Assembly: GCA_965205915.1 (NCBI GenBank)
Contig: OZ242191.1
Location: 1,674,001-1,738,000, forward strand
DNA: 64,000 nucleotides
From: VXMO01 sp965205915
Lineage (GTDB): Bacteria; Chloroflexota; Dehalococcoidia; UBA6926
Direction of reading: 5' to 3'
The position numbers and the translations under genes are program-made. The notes beneath the pieces are model-generated. The model was given only the letters and a program-made list of their open reading frames with translations. It did no database searches and was not told the DNA's origin. Shown one piece after another: positions 1-7,768 of the stretch (positions are counted from its first letter, which is position 1; every line of letters starts with the position of its first letter).

Positions 1-32
1 CGACCTCGCTTAGGGGTCGACAACCACCCCAA

Positions 33-62
33 TTGACGCCGCCCGCTCAGGCGTGCTATCTT
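33..62 (+). promoter_or_regulatory. lexA promoter
   Basis: A TTGACG -35 box (33-38) and a TATCTT -10 box (57-62) are separated by 18 bases. They place the transcription start near 69, just ahead of the SOS operator at 73-86, so a bound repressor would overlap the start site. Boxes were read by eye. Confidence 0.55.
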
Positions 63-72
63 CTTCGAAGCG

Positions 73-86
73 CGAACATGGGTTCG
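73..86. promoter_or_regulatory. SOS box (LexA operator), autoregulatory
   Basis: A perfect CGAAC-N4-GTTCG palindrome lies 45 bases upstream of the lexA start. This is the Gram-positive/Chloroflexota type of LexA operator, not the CTGT-N8-ACAG proteobacterial type. Its position at the predicted transcription start fits classic LexA autorepression. It also rules out the longer reading frame that begins at 53. Confidence 0.85.
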
Positions 87-130
87 GCCAGTATTGGCGT
101 GATGAACACGAAAATGAGGGAGGCCATGTG

Positions 131-763
131 ATGGTAGACCAGTTGAGGCCGCGACAGCAGGCGATAATGAAATTCATCGGAGACTTCCTGGATGAGAACG
201 GATATCCACCGACTGTCCGGGACATCCAGTACGGGTGCGATATCTCATCAACGAGCGTTGTCGACTACAACCTCAAGGGACTGGTGCGTGGCGGCTTCCT
301 GCGGCGTTCCAAAGAAGTGTCGAGAGGCATTGAGATTGTGGGACGACGAGAGCGGCGAGTGAAGATTCCTGTGTTGGCCGCCATTGCTGCGGGTCAGCCA
401 CTCCCGGTCTTCCCCTCAGACGTAGCAACCGCCATTGAAGAGGACGCGGTGGAGATCGAGCCGGCTATGGCGGCGAATCGCGAGCGACTCTACGCCCTGC
501 GCGTGAAAGGTGACTCGATGATCGACGCGCTCATCCGAGACGGCGATATGGTTGTGCTGGAGGCACAGGAGTCCGCGCAGCCGGGCGAGATGGTCGCGGC
601 CTGGCTTGTTCAGGAAGAAGAGGCGACACTGAAGCGTTTCTTCCCGGAAGGCGAGAAGGTTAGGTTGCAGCCGGAAAACGCCACGATGACTCCAATCTAC
701 GTCGACGCGCGCAACGTCCAGATCAAAGGTCGCGTCATCGGCGTGCTCCGCAGGTACGAATAG
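131..763 (+). CDS. lexA: LexA repressor (SOS response)
   Basis: This is a 210-residue transcriptional repressor of the SOS regulon that self-cleaves when RecA filaments form. The N-terminal winged helix (about 1-70) opens with LRPRQQAIMKFI and YPPTVRDI, typical of LexA. The cleavage bond is Ala87-Gly88 (LAAIAAGQP), and the catalytic dyad is Ser129 (GDSMIDA) and Lys168 (TLKRFF). The ATG at 131 is chosen because GAGGGAGG lies seven bases upstream and the SOS box would fall inside any longer protein. It has its own promoter and terminator, so it is probably monocistronic. Family length is normal (about 200-240). Confidence 0.95.
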   Translation: MVDQLRPRQQAIMKFIGDFLDENGYPPTVRDIQYGCDISSTSVVDYNLKGLVRGGFLRRSKEVSRGIEIVGRRERRVKIPVLAAIAAGQPLPVFPSDVATAIEEDAVEIEPAMAANRERLYALRVKGDSMIDALIRDGDMVVLEAQESAQPGEMVAAWLVQEEEATLKRFFPEGEKVRLQPENATMTPIYVDARNVQIKGRVIGVLRRYE

Positions 764-796
764 GAGACACACGCGTCAGGATTGCCGGACAAAAGG

Positions 797-823
797 TGAC
801 GCGGCGCCATTGGCGTCGCGTCA
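797..823 (+). terminator. Hairpin terminator after lexA
   Basis: A 12-base stem (TGACGCGGCGCC with GGCGTCGCGTCA, one G-U pair) closes on an ATT loop and is followed by TTTC. It starts 33 bases after the lexA stop. The T tract is weak, so termination may be partial. Confidence 0.6.
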
Positions 824-846
824 TTTCATCCACGTTGATAAAGCAA

Positions 847-867
847 GCCTCGCTTCAACAGCGAGGC
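847..867 (-). terminator. Hairpin terminator for the minus-strand metal-protein genes
   Basis: Perfect 8-base stem GCCTCGCT/AGCGAGGC with a 5-base loop. Read on the minus strand it is followed by the T-rich TTGCTTTAT. It lies 25 bases beyond the stop of the gene at 893-1036. Confidence 0.6.
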
Positions 868-892
868 CGCTAAACGAGGCGTCGGGACCAGG

Positions 893-1036
893 TTAGTCTG
901 CCGACGGGACGCGGCGCTGGCCCTGGAGTTCCATGTCCTTATCGCAGCAGGTAATTGCTGCGTCGGAAGCCTTTGTTGCGAGCACCTGCGTGCCGCAGTC
1001 CTCGCACTCGTATCGCTTGCCAAGTTGGATTGTCAC
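893..1036 (-). CDS. Desulforedoxin-like small metal protein (47 aa)
   Basis: This is a 47-residue protein starting at GTG with a GGAGGG ribosome binding site six bases upstream. It contains CEDCG (Cys11, Cys14) and TCCDKDM (Cys30, Cys31). That Cys-x2-Cys...Cys-Cys pattern is how desulforedoxin and the N-terminal domain of desulfoferrodoxin bind a single iron, so it is probably a cytosolic rubredoxin-type electron carrier. It lies downstream of a sister gene at 1089-1205 on the same strand and is followed by a terminator hairpin. Its redox partner is unknown. It could instead bind zinc. Confidence 0.75.
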   Translation of the reverse strand: MTIQLGKRYECEDCGTQVLATKASDAAITCCDKDMELQGQRRVPSAD

Positions 1037-1088
1037 AGTGATCCCTCCGTTTGGTTTATGCGCCATTCACGCGCTCAGGAATGTTCCG

Positions 1089-1205
1089 TTATTTCTGCGC
1101 CATCTGCTCGCCGTGGCAGGTCAGGGACCCATCGCCGCCCTTTGTGACGACGACTTCCACGCCGCAGGATGCGCACCCGTATCGCTTACCCATCTGATTC
1201 GCCAT
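1089..1205 (-). CDS. Desulforedoxin-like small protein with Cys-His variant site (38 aa)
   Basis: A 38-residue protein beginning MANQMGKRYG, paralogous to the one at 893-1036. It carries CASCG (Cys11, Cys14), but the second pair reads TCHGEQM: Cys30 followed by His31 where desulforedoxins have Cys-Cys. A CysCysCysHis site could still bind iron or zinc with altered properties. GGGAGG lies 12-13 bases upstream of the ATG. A longer in-frame start at 1295 exists, but the extra sequence does not resemble the family. Confidence 0.7.
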   Translation of the reverse strand: MANQMGKRYGCASCGVEVVVTKGGDGSLTCHGEQMAQK

Positions 1206-1435
1206 TGTTTTGACCTTACCTCCCGATGCAGCTATTACCCAACCATACTGATTTTGGGCTTGGCGCAGGGTGCCTGTTAGGCCCTTTCGCCACAAGGATT
1301 TTTAGTATACGAACACTCTCAAGCGGTCGTCAATTGGAGACGCCCCTTCCGGCGGTGGTCTGACATATGCAGCCGGACCCTATGAGGTGGTTGGCGGGCG
1401 TGCGCGTGGCCGCGCATGAGAGTAGTATTTGCCGC

Positions 1436-1735
1436 ATGAAGGATAACGCGAAGGATGATTGGAGCGCTGCGTGGGCGTTCGTTGGCGTCATGATCGCCTT
1501 GAAGGTCGTGTTGGGCGTCGTTATATTCATATATATGCCCTTAATGGAGACTGCTTCACTGTATACAGTGCTTCATTTGAGTGCCATCTTCGGACTCATC
1601 CCGCTACTTGCGCTAGGAGGAGGCGGAGTGTGGTTTTGGCTCAGAGTTGCACGAATGCGGTTGCGACGGCGTGAATTGCTGCGGATGGAGTGGGAAATGG
1701 AAGGCGAGGAGCCCTCAGTGGACGGTATTTCCTGA
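1436..1735 (+). CDS. Hypothetical small membrane protein (99 aa)
   Basis: I do not recognise a family. The protein begins MKDNAKDDW and has two hydrophobic helices (about 10-35 and 43-68), a short basic stretch (RMRLRRRELLRME) and an acidic tail. This fits a two-pass inner-membrane protein with the basic end in the cytoplasm. The start is uncertain: an in-frame ATG at 1382 and a frame open to 1367 lie upstream, but no ribosome binding site is convincing. The 230 bases before it hold nothing I can name. It is convergent with modC. Confidence 0.5.
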   Translation: MKDNAKDDWSAAWAFVGVMIALKVVLGVVIFIYMPLMETASLYTVLHLSAIFGLIPLLALGGGGVWFWLRVARMRLRRRELLRMEWEMEGEEPSVDGIS

Positions 1736-1776
1736 GAATGCCGCTCAATGGATCTGGGTAGTTGTGAAGAAGGTAA

Positions 1777-2862
1777 CTAACCGGCCAAGATAAAGCAGTT
1801 TGAGGCCTTGATAACGGCCCACATTTTGGCGCCCTCAGATACGTTTAGTTGCGTCACGGCACGCCTCGTGATGTGTGACAAGAGTAACAATCCGGACCCG
1901 CAATCGATCGAGATATCGTAACCGGGAGATCGTGGCGTGACGGATACCACCGCACCCTCCAAAACATTGCGCGCGGAGAGTCCGGCCGGAGCGGTGTTGG
2001 CAAGGATGACGTCTGAGGCCCGTATGCCGACCGTGACCTCGTCTCCCTCATTCGCCTCGGAGAGCGGCGTCTCCAGGGTCTGCGGCGAGTCGCCGAGGGT
2101 TTCGCAGACCATTGCTCCGTCCTCCGGCTGTAGGCCGACGACGCGCATCCGCAGGACGTTTTCAACTCCGGCGAGTCGGGCGATGCGCGGCGCGGCGGGC
2201 TGGCGGAGCGTTGTGACCGGATCCCCTTCTGCCACGATGCGGCCGTCGTCGATGATCTGAACACGGTCGGCGAGCGCCAGCGCCTCTTCGGCGTCGTGCG
2301 TTACCAGGATCACTGGCACATGCGAGGCAGTCAGCACCTGGCGGATTTCCTGTCGCACAGCGCGTCGCAGTTCGGTATCAAGGGCGGCGAAAGGCTCGTC
2401 GAGGAGCAGGACACGTGGCTCCGTGGCCAAAGCCCGGGCGAGAGCGACGCGCTGCCGCTGACCGCCTGAAAGTTCCCAAACGCGTCGATGTTCCAGTTCC
2501 GCAAGGCCAAGCGAGTTGATTAGTTCCGTGGCACGTGGGCGGGCAGATCCGTCTCGCGCGCCATACGCCACATTGCCCGCGACTGTCAGGTGAGGGAACA
2601 GACCGTACTCCTGCGGCATGAAGCCGACCCTGCGTTGGTGCGGCGGCGTCCATAGGCCCGCATCGTGGTCAAAGACGAGAGCTCCATCCAACTCGATGTG
2701 TCCCTGATCAGGACGCACCAGACCGGCGATGGCGCGCAACGTGAGCGATTTGCCCGCGCCGGAGGGCCCGTAGAGGGCGGTCACGGTCCCGGCTTCCACG
2801 TCCCAGGCCACATCGAGGGTGAACGTCCCGATGCGATGCTTGACCCACCCACGGGCGCTCAT
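1777..2862 (-). CDS. modC: Molybdate ABC transporter ATP-binding protein ModC
   Basis: This is the ATPase subunit (361 aa) that powers molybdate import with ModB. Walker A GPSGAGKS is at 32-39, signature LSGGQ at 131-135, Walker B VLLLDEP at 151-157 and the switch His at 189 (VTHD). A C-terminal MOP/TOBE-type domain (about 293-355, starting SARNVLEG), typical of ModC, may sense oxyanion. The start codon overlaps the modB stop in an ATGA, indicating translational coupling in a modABC operon. A sulfate or tungstate transporter is the main alternative. Confidence 0.9.
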   Translation of the reverse strand: MSARGWVKHRIGTFTLDVAWDVEAGTVTALYGPSGAGKSLTLRAIAGLVRPDQGHIELDGALVFDHDAGLWTPPHQRRVGFMPQEYGLFPHLTVAGNVAYGARDGSARPRATELINSLGLAELEHRRVWELSGGQRQRVALARALATEPRVLLLDEPFAALDTELRRAVRQEIRQVLTASHVPVILVTHDAEEALALADRVQIIDDGRIVAEGDPVTTLRQPAAPRIARLAGVENVLRMRVVGLQPEDGAMVCETLGDSPQTLETPLSEANEGDEVTVGIRASDVILANTAPAGLSARNVLEGAVVSVTPRSPGYDISIDCGSGLLLLSHITRRAVTQLNVSEGAKMWAVIKASNCFILAG

Positions 2863-3674
2863 TGGAGTCTCCCCGCCGGCACGGCGGCCCGCGCCGCTGC
2901 CATCGAAAGCACAAGCAGGACAATCACGGACGCTGCAACAAGAATGATCGCGAGGGCCAATGCCGCGCCAACATCGCTCTCCATCGCGCTCAGGATTGCC
3001 AGCGGCATGGTCTGCGTGCTGCCCATGAAGTTACCGGCGAACATGATCGTCGCGCCGAATTCGGATATCGCCCGTGCCCAACTCAAAGCAAGGCCTCCGA
3101 CTATTGACGGCCACGCGAGCGGCAGAGTAACGCGCCAGAATGTCCGCCATGGGGAAACGCCAAGTGTCTGAGAGATCTCTTCCAGTCCTTCCGGCACGCC
3201 CTGGAATCCCAGCTTTGCAGCTCGCACAAAGAACGGCGCGGAGACAAAGACCTGCGCAACGATCACCGCAGCAGTCGTGAACGGCAGCTCGATGCCCGCG
3301 GACTCCAGCGCGCCGCCCAGGATGCCGGAGCGCCCGAAAGCCATCAGCATGGCGAGGCCCGCCACGATGGGTGGCAAAACCAGGGGAATATCGATGAAGA
3401 CGTCAATGAGGCGGGACGCCGCGCCTGTGCGCCGCGCAAGGTAACGGGCTATCGGAATGCCCGCCGCAACGACGATGATCATGCTGATGGCGCTCGTGAC
3501 AAGCGACAGCCGGAGGGCCGTGAGGGTCACGTCGTTGGTCAGGCTGTCCCAGATGCTATAGGACGAGATTGCACGGACGAATAACGCGACCAGCGGCAGG
3601 GCGATAAAGCCGATGTATACGGCGGTGATGATGCCGCCCGGCGGGAAGGGTATGCCCCGTTGACGCTGTTTCAT
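2859..3674 (-). CDS. modB: Molybdate ABC transporter permease ModB
   Basis: This is the membrane permease (271 aa) with about six hydrophobic helices. The cytoplasmic coupling loop follows the EAA pattern around residues 160-190 (LEEISQTLGVSPWRTF then VTLPLAWPSI), where it docks on the ATPase. It overlaps modA by 4 bases upstream and modC by 4 bases downstream. The tight ATGA junctions on both sides argue for stoichiometric synthesis. Length and layout match the ModB/CysT family. Confidence 0.9.
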   Translation of the reverse strand: MKQRQRGIPFPPGGIITAVYIGFIALPLVALFVRAISSYSIWDSLTNDVTLTALRLSLVTSAISMIIVVAAGIPIARYLARRTGAASRLIDVFIDIPLVLPPIVAGLAMLMAFGRSGILGGALESAGIELPFTTAAVIVAQVFVSAPFFVRAAKLGFQGVPEGLEEISQTLGVSPWRTFWRVTLPLAWPSIVGGLALSWARAISEFGATIMFAGNFMGSTQTMPLAILSAMESDVGAALALAIILVAASVIVLLVLSMAAARAAVPAGRLQ

Positions 3675-4516
3675 TGCGTTTCGGTAGTGGCTGAAAGAGT
3701 GATTGCGTCACCGCGTTGGAGGAAGCCATGGGTTTGCAGGATGTCCTGTCCTCGACCTGCGGAAAGGTACTCAAGATACTCGTGTGCAAGGTCAGGGGAA
3801 GAGGATTCCCGCAGCACGGCCGCCTCGTACAGAATGCCTATTGTTTCCTGGACGGGGATTTCGATCCACGCAAGATCAGCCCCCTTCACGTCTGTTCGAT
3901 ACACAAATCCGGCGTCCGCCTCGCCGAGAAGCACCTTTGCCAACACGGCTCGCACATTCGCCTCTTCAGAGACTACATTTGCGAGCACGCCATCTACGAA
4001 TCCCGGCTCAGCGTCAATCTCTGAGATCGCAAGCCGCGCGTAGCGCCCCGCCGGCACGTCCGGCAGCGCCATTACGATACGAACGCCCTCGTCGTCCAAC
4101 TGGGACAGGTCCTGTATGGGGCCGTTGGTCTCTGTGACGGCAACGACCAACTTGTTAGCGGCAATGGTTACTTGCGACGAGTCAATCAGCAGGTCTTCGA
4201 CTTCGTCGATTTGTCGGCGGTCCGCGGAGATGAACACGTCGGCCCTCGCCCCTTCCTCGATTTGCGCCCGCAACCGCGAGCTTCCCGCAAAGTGCGTTTC
4301 AATTCGTACGCCGTCATTCTCCGCTTCAAATGCCGCCGCCGCCTCTGTCAGCGCCTCGGTAAGTGACGAGGCGGCAAACACCCGGAGCGTGACGGTATCG
4401 TCCGGCTGGGACGAGGCGCAGGCGGTCGTCATAGTCGCCGCGAGCAACACGGAAAGACTCAGCATGAGCAGGTAGACGGCATAGCGCGCATGGACAGTCA
4501 CGATTCTGCCAATCAT
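3671..4516 (-). CDS. modA: Molybdate-binding lipoprotein ModA
   Basis: This is the substrate-binding component (281 aa). The ATG at 4516 gives a type II signal peptide: a hydrophobic core (YLLMLSLSVLLAA) ending in a lipobox with the lipidated Cys33 (TTACASS). The mature part starts TLRVFAASSLTEAL and continues with GSSRLRAQIEEGARADVFISAD, characteristic of ModA, where the Ser/Ala-Ser loops cradle the oxyanion. It is anchored to the outer face of the membrane and hands molybdate to ModB. A longer frame to 4627 would destroy the signal peptide. The ribosome binding site is weak. Confidence 0.9.
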   Translation of the reverse strand: MIGRIVTVHARYAVYLLMLSLSVLLAATMTTACASSQPDDTVTLRVFAASSLTEALTEAAAAFEAENDGVRIETHFAGSSRLRAQIEEGARADVFISADRRQIDEVEDLLIDSSQVTIAANKLVVAVTETNGPIQDLSQLDDEGVRIVMALPDVPAGRYARLAISEIDAEPGFVDGVLANVVSEEANVRAVLAKVLLGEADAGFVYRTDVKGADLAWIEIPVQETIGILYEAAVLRESSSPDLAHEYLEYLSAGRGQDILQTHGFLQRGDAITLSATTETQ

Positions 4517-4604
4517 TGTAGACCCGCGCCGTTGAGTAGGGGCGGGGATTGGTTGGCGTATGGGAAAAGTGGTAATGACAGGTTGGCGCAGGCGCCGGTT
4601 TTTC

Positions 4605-4634
4605 TTGACGGCCTGAACTGGGCGCATGTATAGT
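4605..4634 (+). promoter_or_regulatory. infC operon promoter
   Basis: TTGACG (4605-4610) and TATAGT (4629-4634) are separated by 18 bases. Transcription should start near 4641, giving a leader of only about 38 bases before infC. That is too short for a long ribosomal-protein leader, so autoregulation here would act on the rare start codon. Confidence 0.65.
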
Positions 4635-4678
4635 CCGTGCTTGAGCCACTAGACTGAATTACAGATAAGGGAGCAGAC

Positions 4679-5296
4679 ATACCGAGGGATTATCGCGTCA
4701 ACCAACGCATCACTGTGTCGGAAGTGCTTGTTGTGACCGACGACGGTGAGCGGGTAGGAGTGATGCAAACATCGGAAGCCATTCGGATGGCGCTGGAACG
4801 GGGCCTTGACCTGGTGGAGGTTGCCCCGGGCGCTCAACCCCCTGTGTGCCGCATTCTGGACTACGGCCGGTATCGCTACGAGCAGTCCAAGAAGGAGCGC
4901 GAGCTCAAGAAGGGGCAGCACACACAGGAACTCGGAGAGGTTCGGCTGCGGCCAAAGATCGGGCAGCACGATATCGACTTCAAGACGCGCACGGTGCGCA
5001 AGCTGATCGACGGAGGGGACAAGGTCAAGGTCTCGGTGATCTTCCGGGGGCGAGAGGCCACCCATCCGGAGTTGGCGATTAATCTGCTCAAGAAGGTATC
5101 TGAACAGGTGGAGGACGTGGCGGGCATTGATGTTTCGCCGCAGCTGGAGGGACGGGGCATGAGCATGATATTGGCCCCGCTCAAGCGGAAGCACGCCGCG
5201 CCGTCCAGGCCGGTCGAGGATCCGATTGCCGAGTTGCCGATTGCCGAGTTGGCCGAAGAGGCGACGGCGGTCGCCGGTTCAACCGATCAGGCGTAG
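4679..5296 (+). CDS. infC: Translation initiation factor IF-3 (ATA start)
   Basis: IF-3 (205 aa) binds the 30S subunit and enforces start-codon fidelity. The protein reads RVNQRITVSEV, then GLDLVEVAPGAQPPVCRILDYG (N-terminal domain) and IGQHDIDFKTRTVRKLIDGGDKVKVSVIFRGR (linker and C-terminal domain). Family alignment requires the RVNQRI segment, so the GTG at 4715 is internal. The only start-like codon upstream in frame is ATA at 4679, five bases after AAGGGAG. IF-3 genes are known to use rare AUU/AUA/AUC starts for autoregulation. It ends in a degenerate repeat (IAELPIAELAE). First gene of infC-rpmI-rplT. Confidence 0.9.
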   Translation: MPRDYRVNQRITVSEVLVVTDDGERVGVMQTSEAIRMALERGLDLVEVAPGAQPPVCRILDYGRYRYEQSKKERELKKGQHTQELGEVRLRPKIGQHDIDFKTRTVRKLIDGGDKVKVSVIFRGREATHPELAINLLKKVSEQVEDVAGIDVSPQLEGRGMSMILAPLKRKHAAPSRPVEDPIAELPIAELAEEATAVAGSTDQA

Positions 5297-5333
5297 AATT
5301 AGATAGACAAAAGGCGCGGGGACACGAAACGTC

Positions 5334-5540
5334 ATGGCAAAATACAAGCTCAAGACGCACAAAGGCACGCAGAAACGCATCGGCATGACCGGCACCGGCA
5401 AGCTCACAAGGCGCAAGGGCCATCAGAGCCATCTGCGTCGTCGCAAGCCCAAGGATGTGAAGAGGCTCTATAGCGATGAGCTGCCGCTGAGCCCCGCGGA
5501 CAGGCGGCGGGTGCAGCGATTGCTGCCATACGGCCCGTAG
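5334..5540 (+). CDS. rpmI: 50S ribosomal protein L35
   Basis: A small basic ribosomal protein (68 aa). MAKYKLKTHKGTQKRI at the start and GKLTRRKGHQSHLRRRK in the middle are diagnostic of bL35. It lies 37 bases after infC and 43 bases before rplT in the usual infC-rpmI-rplT order, so it is almost certainly co-transcribed. Confidence 0.95.
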   Translation: MAKYKLKTHKGTQKRIGMTGTGKLTRRKGHQSHLRRRKPKDVKRLYSDELPLSPADRRRVQRLLPYGP

Positions 5541-5583
5541 AGGCCGCGCTTCCACCTCCAGGAACTGCAGAGAGGATCACGAC

Positions 5584-5955
5584 ATGACCCGAATCAAGGG
5601 CGGGCCCCGAACACGCCGCCGACACAAGGAAGTCATTACCCTGATGAAGGGTCAGTGGGGCTCCCGCCACAAGCTGTTTAAGCGCGCGCACGAATCTCTG
5701 CTTCACTCTTGGCAGTACGCCTATGAGCATCGGCGCGAACGCAAGGGTGATTTCCGCCGACTGTGGATCACACGGATCAACGCCGCGGCCCGATTGAATG
5801 GCATCACGTACGGCAACCTCATCCATGGCCTCAAGCTGGCCAACGTCAGCGTCGATCGCAAGATGATGGCGGATCTGGCCGTGCGCGATCCGCAGGCGTT
5901 TGCTCGCATTGCGGAGGCGGCGAAAGAGGCGTTGGATGCGGGGGTAGCGGCGTAG
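5584..5955 (+). CDS. rplT: 50S ribosomal protein L20
   Basis: Ribosomal protein bL20 (123 aa), an early 23S rRNA-binding assembly protein. TRIKGGPRTRRRHKEVI, GQWGSRHKLFKRAHESLLHS and RRLWITRINAAARLNGITYG match the family closely. An AGAGGA ribosome binding site precedes the ATG. It closes the infC-rpmI-rplT operon; I see no strong terminator after it. Confidence 0.95.
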   Translation: MTRIKGGPRTRRRHKEVITLMKGQWGSRHKLFKRAHESLLHSWQYAYEHRRERKGDFRRLWITRINAAARLNGITYGNLIHGLKLANVSVDRKMMADLAVRDPQAFARIAEAAKEALDAGVAA

Positions 5956-6033
5956 GTTCGCAGGAGTAGATGACTCATAGGGGCACATCGCTCCATGTAA
6001 GTCCACAGCGACTTTCGCGGATCCCCTTGACGC

Positions 6034-6948
6034 ATGAATCGGGAATCGACTAGACATGACCGCCTTCGGGACAACTTAGCAGCCACGTACGGCAGCCTAC
6101 AACGAACTTGCGACTATTGCGAAACTGATGTTAATTTCCCACCCGGCAAGGTGGAAGTAGAACATCAATGTGTTGGTCTCTCTGGTAATCGATATCGACC
6201 TGATCTTTCGATTTGGGTCGATGGCGGACTGATTGCCACGCTAGAAGTCATCGACTCTCATTCGCCAACCTCAGATGTGCTTGCAGCTGAAGCGGAGCTA
6301 CCCGCTGCTTTCTATTGGACGGTGAAGGGTGACTTTTGGTGTAGCTCCGACTGCTATCGGTGGAGTAAGGAGGGGCGGAAGCGCGCCCTCGCCATTCCGC
6401 GCTGCGAGTATTGCGAATGACCCTTTGCTGCTACTGTATTCCCTGAAGAGAGATTTTTTGACTGGGAGTCACCCAGTGGTGAAATCTGCGCCGAGTGCAC
6501 AGCCCAATATCTTGGTGGATCGCAATACAAGTCCCCTGGTGAAACCATGTATGGCAATACTGTTCCCACTGGCGGGGAGGACGTCCGTGGCCTAATTCTG
6601 GCTCTGGCTGATGCAGTCTTTTGGGCCGGTGTTTGGGCAAGCAGGGCTCAGGAAGAGAGTGCCATCAATTCGCGGCGAAATGAGGCGACAACTGTGACGC
6701 AGCTTGCCGCAATCGAGCGAGCATTTGACTCAGATGAATGGGAAATGGGCTCGCGGCTACTCTCGCCCATTGGAGCGCCGGGTTGGAGCGCTGACCGCGC
6801 TGATCCGCCATTATTTGCATGGGAGCCAGACAACTGTCGCCGCACGGCAGTCCTGTGGGAGCGGCTAAGGGAGTGGCGTGCGGCTCAGCTTCCTCAATCC
6901 TTGAGGCGGCTCGCCAAATTACCGGAGCTGCCAGTCTTTCGCACATAG
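6034..6948 (+). pseudogene. Zinc-finger / nuclease-like accessory gene interrupted by one in-frame TGA
   Basis: One 305-codon frame is interrupted only by the TGA at 6418-6420. The first part has CDYC (about residues 27-30), then EVEHQC and YRPDLSIWVDGGLIATLEVID, which resembles a PD-(D/E)xK-type core (Asp, then Glu), and WCSSDC. It ends RCEYCE before the TGA. The frame resumes PFAATVFPEERFFDWE and reaches ICAEC. CEYC and CAEC would form one four-Cys zinc site across the TGA, so the two halves were surely one protein. A nonsense mutation (for example CGA or TGG to TGA) is the simplest reading; recoding is possible. The best-supported start is ATG 6034, without a clear ribosome binding site. 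I do not recognise a named family. Confidence 0.6.
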
Positions 6949-7008
6949 GAAACCCGTATATTGGATGCTCATAATGCATAAGGGTTATACCAATATGCGG
7001 GAGGAATC

Positions 7009-7755
7009 ATGCGGGACATGGTCCGTAGCTCGCGTTATCTGGGTACCATTGAGGGTGTGAGGAAACTACGTCCGGTGGCCGCTTTGGCGGCGCTATTCTT
7101 TTTGCTGGGACTGACCATCCTACTATCCGGCTGCGGGGAGGACACGCCGACGGCGGAGCCGACGGCTACGGCGACTGCAACGCATACGCCCTCGCCTACA
7201 CATACACCGGCGCCAACGTTCACCGCGACGCCTGTGCCGTCACCGTCACCAACTGCTACGCAGACACCGCAGGATGACGCGCCCCAGGCGCCCGATTTCT
7301 CGCTCCCCACAGGGTCCGGCGATACGTTCACGCTGGATCAGTTGCTCGAGGGCCATGACGCCCTCGTGCTGGTCTTCTATCGCAGCTTCTTTTGAGGCAT
7401 CTGCCAGCAGCAACTGGTCGAGTTGCAGGGCTACTACCCCGAATTTATGAGTCGGAACGTCGGCCTGGTGGCCATCAGCACGGACGAATTGATTGATGCG
7501 CTACAGATGGAGGAGATGGCGGCAGCCGAGTTCCCGATTCTTGCGGATACGGACGCGACCGTGGCACAGAGCTACGACGTGTTCAACTTGCTGGATGATG
7601 GGGTCGCTGCGCCGGCGACGTTCATCATTCGACCGGACGGCGGAGTGATATGGGCATACGTCGGCGAGAATATCGGGGACAGGCCGCCGACGGACGCGCT
7701 CTTGCAGGTGCTGGACGCGGTGTTGGAGTTGGAGGGGGTGGAGGCGAACGCTTAG
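7009..7755 (+). CDS. Lipoprotein peroxiredoxin, probable selenoprotein (Sec129 encoded by TGA)
   Basis: A 248-residue redoxin of the AhpC/TSA type. A signal peptide ends in lipobox LLSGC (Cys42), followed by a Thr/Pro-rich spacer (about 46-88) and the thioredoxin-fold domain from APDFSLPTGSG. The active site reads FYRSFF-(TGA)-GICQQQL, where relatives have FYRGxWCPxCRxxL, so the TGA at 7393-7395 sits exactly on the peroxidatic Cys codon and the resolving Cys132 is kept. The frame continues without error to AILELEG-type C-terminal helices (TDALLQVLDAVLEL) and has TFIIRPDGGVIW, typical of the fold. GGGAGGA precedes the ATG. The protein would detoxify peroxides at the outer membrane face. Without Sec insertion only an inactive 128-residue stub is made. 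Confidence 0.8.
7396..7431 (+). promoter_or_regulatory. SECIS-like hairpin directly after the TGA
   Basis: Six perfect base pairs, GCAACT (7410-7415) with AGTTGC (7421-7426), close a five-base loop GGTCG. A lower stem GCC (7403-7405) / GGC (7429-7431) is separated by an internal loop. The apical loop starts 20 bases after the TGA, within the 16-37 base spacing known for bacterial SECIS elements. The loop resembles the GGUCU loop of E. coli fdhF. Confidence 0.65.
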
Positions 7756-7768
7756 GGGGGATTAGAGA

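Noticed and set aside
53..130. N-terminal extension of LexA from GTG 53
   Set aside because: The SOS box and a good ribosome binding site lie inside it, and the extra residues do not match the family.
6418..6480. SECIS element for the TGA at 6418
   Set aside because: The only clear hairpin has its loop about 46 bases after the TGA, beyond the usual bacterial range, and no Cys is expected at that column.
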